Assembly (NCBI GenBank): GCA_965229305.1
Contig: CBDDIZ010000037.1
Coordinates: 248,001 to 312,000, forward strand
Direction: 5' to 3'
Length of the DNA: 64,000 bases
Source of the DNA: JALHNI01 sp965229305
GTDB taxonomy: Bacteria; Acidobacteriota; Terriglobia; Bryobacterales; Bryobacteraceae
How positions within the stretch are numbered: position 1 is the stretch's first letter; every line of letters starts with the position of its first letter. Made by a program: the position numbers and the translations under genes. Shown piece after piece: positions 58,977-64,000 of the stretch. Under the pieces are notes generated by a model. The model was not told the origin of the DNA, did not search any database, and was given only the letters and a program-made list of their open reading frames with translations.

Positions 58977-60284
58977 TTATGCTTCCGCCTCAGTGGTTTC
59001 TTCCGGCTCGGCCGGCATGTCGCCGGCGACTTTCCGGGCGTTATCGAACAGGAAGTTGCGGGTCTTCCAGTCGCGGATCTGGCTGGCCACGTTCTGGAGA
59101 ATGCCGTCCTTTTCCCAACGCTGGCGTACGGCGATGGCCGGTTCACGGCGCTCGCGGGCGACGCGCTGGATTTCGCGGTCGATGTCTTCCTGGGTGGCTT
59201 CGATGGACTCAGCCTTGGCGATGCGATCCAGGAGCACGCTGGCCTTTACGCTCTTGGCGGCGGTTTCCTTGCGGGCTTCGCGGATCTTCTCCCAGTCGAG
59301 GTTCATCTTGCTGGGGTCGCCGCCGTTCTGCTGCACCATGTGCAGGTAGTTTTCGACGTCGATCTGAATCTGCCGGTCGATCCAGGCCTGGGGCACGGGG
59401 AACGGGTGGTTCTCGACGAGCTTGTCGATCAGGAGGCGCTTGGAGCCTTCCTGGGCGGTCTGCTCCTTGCTTCGGAGCAACTGGGTGCGGACGGCCGTCT
59501 TCAACTCTTCGATGCTCTGGAAGTCGCCGAGGTCCTTGGCGAACTCGTCGTTGAGTTCGGGGAGTTCCTTGCGGCGGAGCTGATTCAGCTTGATGTGGAA
59601 GGTGACCTTCTTACCGGCGAGCTTCTCGTGGGTATAGTCGGCCGGATAGTCGATGGTGACGTCCTTCTCGGCGCCGGGTTCGAGGCCGGTGATGGCTTCG
59701 GTGAATTCGGCCATCGTGCTCTCGGCGCCCAACTCGAGCTGCAGGTCCTTGGTGGCGACCGGTTCGCCTTCCACGCCTTCCGTGCTTTCGAGATCGACGA
59801 CGGCGAAGTCACCGACCTTGGCCGGGCGGGGATCTTCGTTCACGTACTGGGCCTTGTCTTCGCGGATCTCCTGGAGGCGGGCGTCCAGTTCTTCATCCGG
59901 GACGATCGGCTCGTTGTAGATCACTTCGAGGCTGCGGTATTCGCCGAGTTCAAACTCCGGGGCGATCTCGTAGCGGGCCTTGAAGTAGACGTCCATGCCG
60001 TCCAGGAACTTCAGGTCGACAATCTCGGGACGGCCGACGGCCTGAATCTTTTCCTCCTGGAAGCGTTCCTGCAGCACTTTGGGGATCAGCGTCTCCAGGG
60101 TCTCCTGGCGGATCTCGCCGGCGAACTTATTCCGGACGATGCCGAGGGGAGCCTTGCCGGGCCGAAAACCGGGCAGCCGCACTTTTTGCGAGTAGCCGAG
60201 CGCGATCCGTTCGCTTTCCTTTTCCACCTCTTGTGCCGGGATGGTGAGTTCTAATTCGTGTAAACAACCTTCAATCAGCGCCAT
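58977..60284 (-). CDS. tig: Trigger factor, ribosome-associated chaperone and PPIase
   Basis: A 435-residue full-length trigger factor. The N-terminal ribosome-binding domain has the G-F-R-x-G-x-x-P signature in LPGFRPGKAPLG (about residues 37-48). The FKBP-type PPIase domain is at about 155-240 (VGDFAVVDLES, ITGLEPGAEKDVTIDYP, TFHIKLNQLRRKELPELN), and the helical C-terminal chaperone arms follow. Acidic tail (PEETTEAEA). Upstream of the SecA-like gene on the same strand, an arrangement that could help deliver nascent exported proteins. Usual partners clpP/clpX are not adjacent. Confidence 0.96.
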   Translation of the reverse strand: MALIEGCLHELELTIPAQEVEKESERIALGYSQKVRLPGFRPGKAPLGIVRNKFAGEIRQETLETLIPKVLQERFQEEKIQAVGRPEIVDLKFLDGMDVYFKARYEIAPEFELGEYRSLEVIYNEPIVPDEELDARLQEIREDKAQYVNEDPRPAKVGDFAVVDLESTEGVEGEPVATKDLQLELGAESTMAEFTEAITGLEPGAEKDVTIDYPADYTHEKLAGKKVTFHIKLNQLRRKELPELNDEFAKDLGDFQSIEELKTAVRTQLLRSKEQTAQEGSKRLLIDKLVENHPFPVPQAWIDRQIQIDVENYLHMVQQNGGDPSKMNLDWEKIREARKETAAKSVKASVLLDRIAKAESIEATQEDIDREIQRVARERREPAIAVRQRWEKDGILQNVASQIRDWKTRNFLFDNARKVAGDMPAEPEETTEAEA

Positions 60285-60468
60285 GGGCTTTCAATCAATC
60301 TCGTTTATGGGGAAAATCGGGGCGCAAGGCACACGCCCTGCTCTTAGCATTGTAACCCGTCGCATAATGGCTAGGCAGAGAAGGCCATGCTCGACGTCCG
60401 CCGCTCCATCCTGCTGGTGATTTTCGCCGCTTACGCCGCGACGCAGGGGCCGCTTTGCCTGGGAGACG

Positions 60469-62907
60469 GTGCGCGCCTTGATTCCGCCGCCGATGAACTC
60501 GCCGACTTTGGCCAACGCGGTCGACAAACGGCTGGATCTGGGGCCGAACGATCTGAGGCTGGTGGGGCCGGGGGCGCAAGCGGGGGACCGGATTGTCGCC
60601 TGGAACGGCCAGCCCGTGTGGGATCGTCACACCCTTTACACCGCCGTTATGGCCGCGCCGCTGGGCGTGGCGAAGCTGACGCTGGCGCGTGGCGCCCAAC
60701 GCATCGAGGTGGATTACGAGGTAAAGCCGCTCGAGGATTCGTCGCTCGATTTCTTCGGCGCGCTCACGGCGCTCACGCTGAACGTGGTGGTGCCGGCGCT
60801 CTGCCTGGTGCTCGGATTCTTTGTGGCTTGGCGGCGTCCGCATGAACTGCAGGCGTGGCTGCTCTTTGTCTCGCTGCTGGGGTGGAGCGAGCTGGTGCAC
60901 TCCAACAGTTGGATGCGCTTCGCCTGGAGTAACTGGTTCCATTCTCTAGCCCTCGGACTGCAAGCGTTGGCGAGTACGCTGTGGCCGTCGGCGTGGCTGT
61001 GGTTCTGTGTGGACTTTCCGGATCGCAGCTTCCGGCCGAGGTGGCTGCGCGTGGTGCGCGTGGTGATGGCGGTGCCGGGCGTGCTGCTCGCCTTACTGAA
61101 CTGCGCTTCGGCGATGTGGCTTTCACCGGCGCCGTTGCCGTGGCGATGGGTGTACGAATTGCTGCCGAACGGAACAGGGTCCTTTATCTTCTTGGGCTCG
61201 TGCTTCTTCAGTTTCACGGCGCTGTTCACTCGCTTCTTTCGAGAACGCCAGCCGGACCAGCGCCGCCGCTTGCGGCTGTTGATTGCCGGCTTGAATCTGG
61301 GGCTGGGTCCGCTGGCGCTGATGGTGCTCTACACGTACCTGGCGAACAAGACGCTGGACGACATTCCGCAGGCGCTGCTGGTGCCGGGCTTACTGATGTT
61401 CGCGTTCGTGCCGCTAACCCTGGCTTACGTAGTCCTGGTGGAGCGGGCGTTCGACGTGGGCGTGGTGCTGCGGCAGGGATTGCAGTACGCCGTGGCGACG
61501 CGGGGCGTGCAGGCGATTCGCCTGACGATCATCGCGGGTCTGCTGTTCTATGCGTTCCGGATCGGGGGCAACACGAGCCTGAACACGCCGCAGCGGCTGA
61601 CGCGCTTTTCGGTGGCGATCGGCGCGGCGTTTCTGCTCGCGCGCGCCTTTGTGCCGTTGCTGGCGTGGGTGGATCGGCGCTTCTTTCGCGAAGCCGTGGA
61701 CACCGAGCGCTTGCTGAATGAATTGCATACGACAGTGGTGCGGATCGTCAATGAGCGGGAACTGCTCGAGACCGTGGCGACGCGCGTTTCCGAAGCCTTG
61801 CATGTGCCGTGCGTGGCCGCGCTGGTGCCCGTAAATGGGCACTTTGTCGCCGCGCATGTAATCGGGTGCCAGATGGAGGCGAAGCTGCCGAGCGGGGGCC
61901 GCCTGATCGAGCGCGTGCGCGGCGGCGTGCAAAGCATCGCGCAATTGAAGGTGCATGCGGCGGACGAGGCGGGCTTGCTGGATCCGCTGAGCACGGAGTT
62001 GCTGTTGCCGCTCGCCGCGCAGGAGCGTTTGTTGGGAGTGTTGAGTTTGGGGCCCAAGCAGTCCGAGGAGCCGTACTCGCCGGCGGACTTGCGGTTGCTG
62101 ACGTCGGTGGCGACCCATGCGGGCCTGGCGCTCGAGAACAGCCGGCTCGCCAGCGCGGTGGCCGAAGAGGCGGCGCAGCGCGAGCGCATTCATCGCGAGA
62201 TCGAGATTGCCCGCGAGGTGCAGGAGCGCCTGTTGCCCCGCGAGGGTCCGAAGGTGCCGGGGCTCGATTACGCGGGACTTTGCCGGCCGGCGCTGACGAT
62301 CGGCGGCGACTACTTCGACTACCTGCGGACGCCGACCGGCGAGATCGGCTTTGCGCTGGGCGATATTGCGGGCAAGGGCGTGCCGGCGGCGCTGTTGATG
62401 GCGAGCCTGCAGGCGTCGCTGCGCGGGTTGACCGCGGGCGGCGTGGCCGACTTGCGCGAGTTGATGGCGAAGCTGAATACGCTGGTGTACGAGGCGACGC
62501 CGAAGAATCGGTTTGCGACCTTTGTCTATGTGCTCTACGCGCCGGAGACGCGGCGCGCGCGCCTTTGTTCCGCGGGCCACAATGCCAGCGTGCTGGTGCG
62601 GAATGGCCAGGTGGAATGGATCCGGCCCAAGGGCATCGCCCTGGGGCTGACGCGGCAGACGGCGTATGAGCAGGTGGAGATCGCGCTTGAGCCCGGCGAC
62701 CGGCTGATCCTCTACACGGACGGCATCACGGAAGCGCGCGACGCCGCGGGTGAAGAGTACGGCGAGGCGCGCCTGGCGGAGTTGGCCGTGGGGCTGGGCG
62801 AGCTTTCGGCCGAGGACAGTCTGCGAGCGCTGATTGCGGATGTCGATCGGTTCGCGGGCGATTCACCGCAGCATGACGATCTGACGGCGCTGGTGCTGCG
62901 CGCTTAG
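60469..62907 (+). CDS. GAF/PP2C (SpoIIE-type) membrane phosphatase
   Basis: An open frame of 812 residues from GTG 60469. A PDZ-like region lies at about 15-85 (GPGAQAGDRIVAWNGQPVWD). About eight TM segments occupy about 90-380. A GAF domain follows (about 410-560, VSEALHVPCVAALVPV, LRLLTSVATHAGLALEN), then a linker EIEIAREVQERLLPR and the SpoIIE/PP2C phosphatase (about 590-812) with GGDYFDYL, GDIAGKGVPAALLMA, CSAGHNASVLV and HDDLTALVL. It probably dephosphorylates an anti-anti-sigma factor. An upstream frame from ATG 60387 (MLDVRRSILLVIFAAYAA) joins by removing one T at 60454-60456, so the true start is probably 60387. Confidence 0.88.
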   Translation: MRALIPPPMNSPTLANAVDKRLDLGPNDLRLVGPGAQAGDRIVAWNGQPVWDRHTLYTAVMAAPLGVAKLTLARGAQRIEVDYEVKPLEDSSLDFFGALTALTLNVVVPALCLVLGFFVAWRRPHELQAWLLFVSLLGWSELVHSNSWMRFAWSNWFHSLALGLQALASTLWPSAWLWFCVDFPDRSFRPRWLRVVRVVMAVPGVLLALLNCASAMWLSPAPLPWRWVYELLPNGTGSFIFLGSCFFSFTALFTRFFRERQPDQRRRLRLLIAGLNLGLGPLALMVLYTYLANKTLDDIPQALLVPGLLMFAFVPLTLAYVVLVERAFDVGVVLRQGLQYAVATRGVQAIRLTIIAGLLFYAFRIGGNTSLNTPQRLTRFSVAIGAAFLLARAFVPLLAWVDRRFFREAVDTERLLNELHTTVVRIVNERELLETVATRVSEALHVPCVAALVPVNGHFVAAHVIGCQMEAKLPSGGRLIERVRGGVQSIAQLKVHAADEAGLLDPLSTELLLPLAAQERLLGVLSLGPKQSEEPYSPADLRLLTSVATHAGLALENSRLASAVAEEAAQRERIHREIEIAREVQERLLPREGPKVPGLDYAGLCRPALTIGGDYFDYLRTPTGEIGFALGDIAGKGVPAALLMASLQASLRGLTAGGVADLRELMAKLNTLVYEATPKNRFATFVYVLYAPETRRARLCSAGHNASVLVRNGQVEWIRPKGIALGLTRQTAYEQVEIALEPGDRLILYTDGITEARDAAGEEYGEARLAELAVGLGELSAEDSLRALIADVDRFAGDSPQHDDLTALVLRA

Positions 62908-63974
62908 AAGACGACGGGGCGGCGCTCTTTGCTGGACTGATAGATGGCCTGAATCATCTGCACGACTTTGCGGCCTTCTTCGGCCGGCACCAGCAACGGG
63001 CGGCCTTGCAGGATGGCTTGCAGGAAGTCCTCGATTTGCAGGCGATGGTAGTGCTGCGTGGGGTCGATGGAGTTGAAGCGCGCCGAGTCCTCGGCCTGGA
63101 AGCCGGGGAGCAGAGCCTGTTCGCCGGGGATGGTCCAGAGGTCGTTGACGGGAGGCTCGATGACGTTCGACATGCCGGCGATGAAGGTGGCGCCGCCGTC
63201 GGTTTGCGTGCCGACCGAATAACCGTTGGAGCCGTGGATGTGGATCTTGGTGTGGATGCCGGGGTTCTGGCAAAGGCTGACGACGATGTTGCCGAGTCCG
63301 CCATTGCGGAAGCGGATGGTGGCCACCGCGGTATCTTCCACTTCGACATAAGGATGATTCAGGTTGGCCCACTCGCCGCTCACTTCAGCGATGGGGCCCA
63401 TGATCCACTGCAGGATGTCGAGATGATGCGGCGACTGATTAATCAGCACGCCGCCGCCTTCGGTGGACCATTTGCCGCGCCACGGGTCCGAGCGGTAATA
63501 GGCTTCGTCGCGCCAACTGAACATGGCGACGGTGCCGAGAATCGGCTTGCCGATCTTACCGGCATCGACGGCTTGCTTCATCCGCAGCACAGGCTCAAAG
63601 AAGCGTCGCTGACTGACGACGCCGAGCGTGACGTTGTGCTTAGCCGCGGCATCCATCATGCGGTCGCAATCTTCGAGACTGGCGGCGAGCGGCTTTTCGA
63701 CCAGCACGTGGACGCCGTGTTCAGCGGCGAGCACCGCCGGCTCCGCGTGGAGCGGATGCGGCGTGCAGATGAGGACGGCTTCGATGCCGCTCTCGCGGAA
63801 CATGACGCCCGCGTCCGTGTACGGCTTCACGCCGTATTGCGCGGCGAAGGCACCGGCGCGTTCGGCGCTGAAGTCACAGACGGCGGTGAAGTCGGATTCG
63901 GGCAGATCACGCAAAGCGGCGGCGTGCAGATGGCCGACTTTGCCGCAGCCGATTAAGGCAGTCTTCAGCTTCAT
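62904..63974 (-). CDS. Gfo/Idh/MocA family oxidoreductase
   Basis: A 356-residue cytosolic NAD(P)-dependent oxidoreductase. The Rossmann motif is ALIGCGKVGHLHAAAL, followed by AVLICTPHPLHAEPAV and the E-K-P motif in HVLVEKPLAASLEDC. The C-terminal GFO_IDH_MocA domain has GGGVLINQSPHHLDILQWIM with the conserved His pair. Acts on a sugar or sugar-derivative; the substrate is unknown. The start ATG overlaps the stop of an upstream gene by ATGA (63971-63974). Convergent with the PP2C gene, 4-bp overlap. Confidence 0.93.
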   Translation of the reverse strand: MKLKTALIGCGKVGHLHAAALRDLPESDFTAVCDFSAERAGAFAAQYGVKPYTDAGVMFRESGIEAVLICTPHPLHAEPAVLAAEHGVHVLVEKPLAASLEDCDRMMDAAAKHNVTLGVVSQRRFFEPVLRMKQAVDAGKIGKPILGTVAMFSWRDEAYYRSDPWRGKWSTEGGGVLINQSPHHLDILQWIMGPIAEVSGEWANLNHPYVEVEDTAVATIRFRNGGLGNIVVSLCQNPGIHTKIHIHGSNGYSVGTQTDGGATFIAGMSNVIEPPVNDLWTIPGEQALLPGFQAEDSARFNSIDPTQHYHRLQIEDFLQAILQGRPLLVPAEEGRKVVQMIQAIYQSSKERRPVVF

Positions 63975-64000
63975 GCCGCCTCCGGGAAATAGCGGGCGCT
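63971..64000 (-). CDS. C-terminal end of an upstream gene (runs off the window)
   Basis: The last nine codons before TGA read SARYFPEAA and end in the ATGA overlap with the oxidoreductase start; the GGAGG within them would serve as that gene's SD. Too short to assign a family. Confidence 0.35.
   Translation of the reverse strand, partial: SARYFPEAA

Overview
The window looks like a chromosomal segment of a high-GC Acidobacterium, most likely from the Bryobacterales/Solibacter group. That assignment is an inference from gene content. The supports are a MacB-like ADOP permease (9953-12427), a DUF1549/DUF1553 plus DUF1501 operon (44944-48502), a Tat/Sec-exported fumarylacetoacetase-like enzyme, HAF-repeat and Ig-like secreted proteins, an ECF42-type sigma factor with a YCII partner, and GTP-dependent PEP carboxykinase. 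No rRNA gene or phylogenetic marker other than trigger factor is present.

Left arm (1-19105). An AsmA/TamB-like gene runs off the left edge and is followed by a TPR protein. Then comes a tight operon of circularly permuted ATP-grasp, alpha-E and transglutaminase proteins, with a PilC/GspF-type protein just downstream. At 5661-7735 sits a visibly AT-richer two-gene insert: an SMC/OLD-like ATPase coupled to a small TOPRIM-like (DUF4276-like) protein. This is the best candidate for an under-described, probably defensive, system. A LysR/pirin divergent pair, a small GNAT protein, the ADOP permease, pckG and a 1,500-residue secreted protein with three copies of one module follow.

Middle (19224-26398). 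This is a transposon pile-up inside one minus-strand DUF2130 gene. An IS256-family element (24494-26011, 8-bp target duplication) splits its N-terminal part. An IS3-family element (19858-23937) splits the C-terminal part. The IS3 element has itself been hit twice: by a complete second IS3 element (20653-21983, 4-bp target duplication) and by an IS110/IS1111-like element (about 22174-23606) whose 3' non-coding tail is a candidate bridge-RNA locus.

Right arm (26717-64000). These are mostly envelope, export and regulatory genes: a TlpA-like thioredoxin protein, an Ig-like protein, an OmpA-family protein, tRNA-Ser(UGA), an alpha/beta hydrolase, a coiled-coil membrane protein, a cupin, two Gfo/Idh/MocA oxidoreductases, a TetR regulator, the YCII/ECF pair, and two paralogous GT39-like membrane proteins around an Rrf2 regulator. 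Then come the DUF1553-DUF1501-rhodanese operon, a lytic transglycosylase, an aminotransferase, and an export-flavoured block (trypsin-like protease, CBM9-like protein, short SecA-like ATPase, trigger factor). A GAF/PP2C phosphatase closes the region. Between 55 and 61 kb at least five single-base frameshifts, mostly in short homopolymers, break three genes. They may be assembly errors or real decay, and this limits confidence in those gene models.
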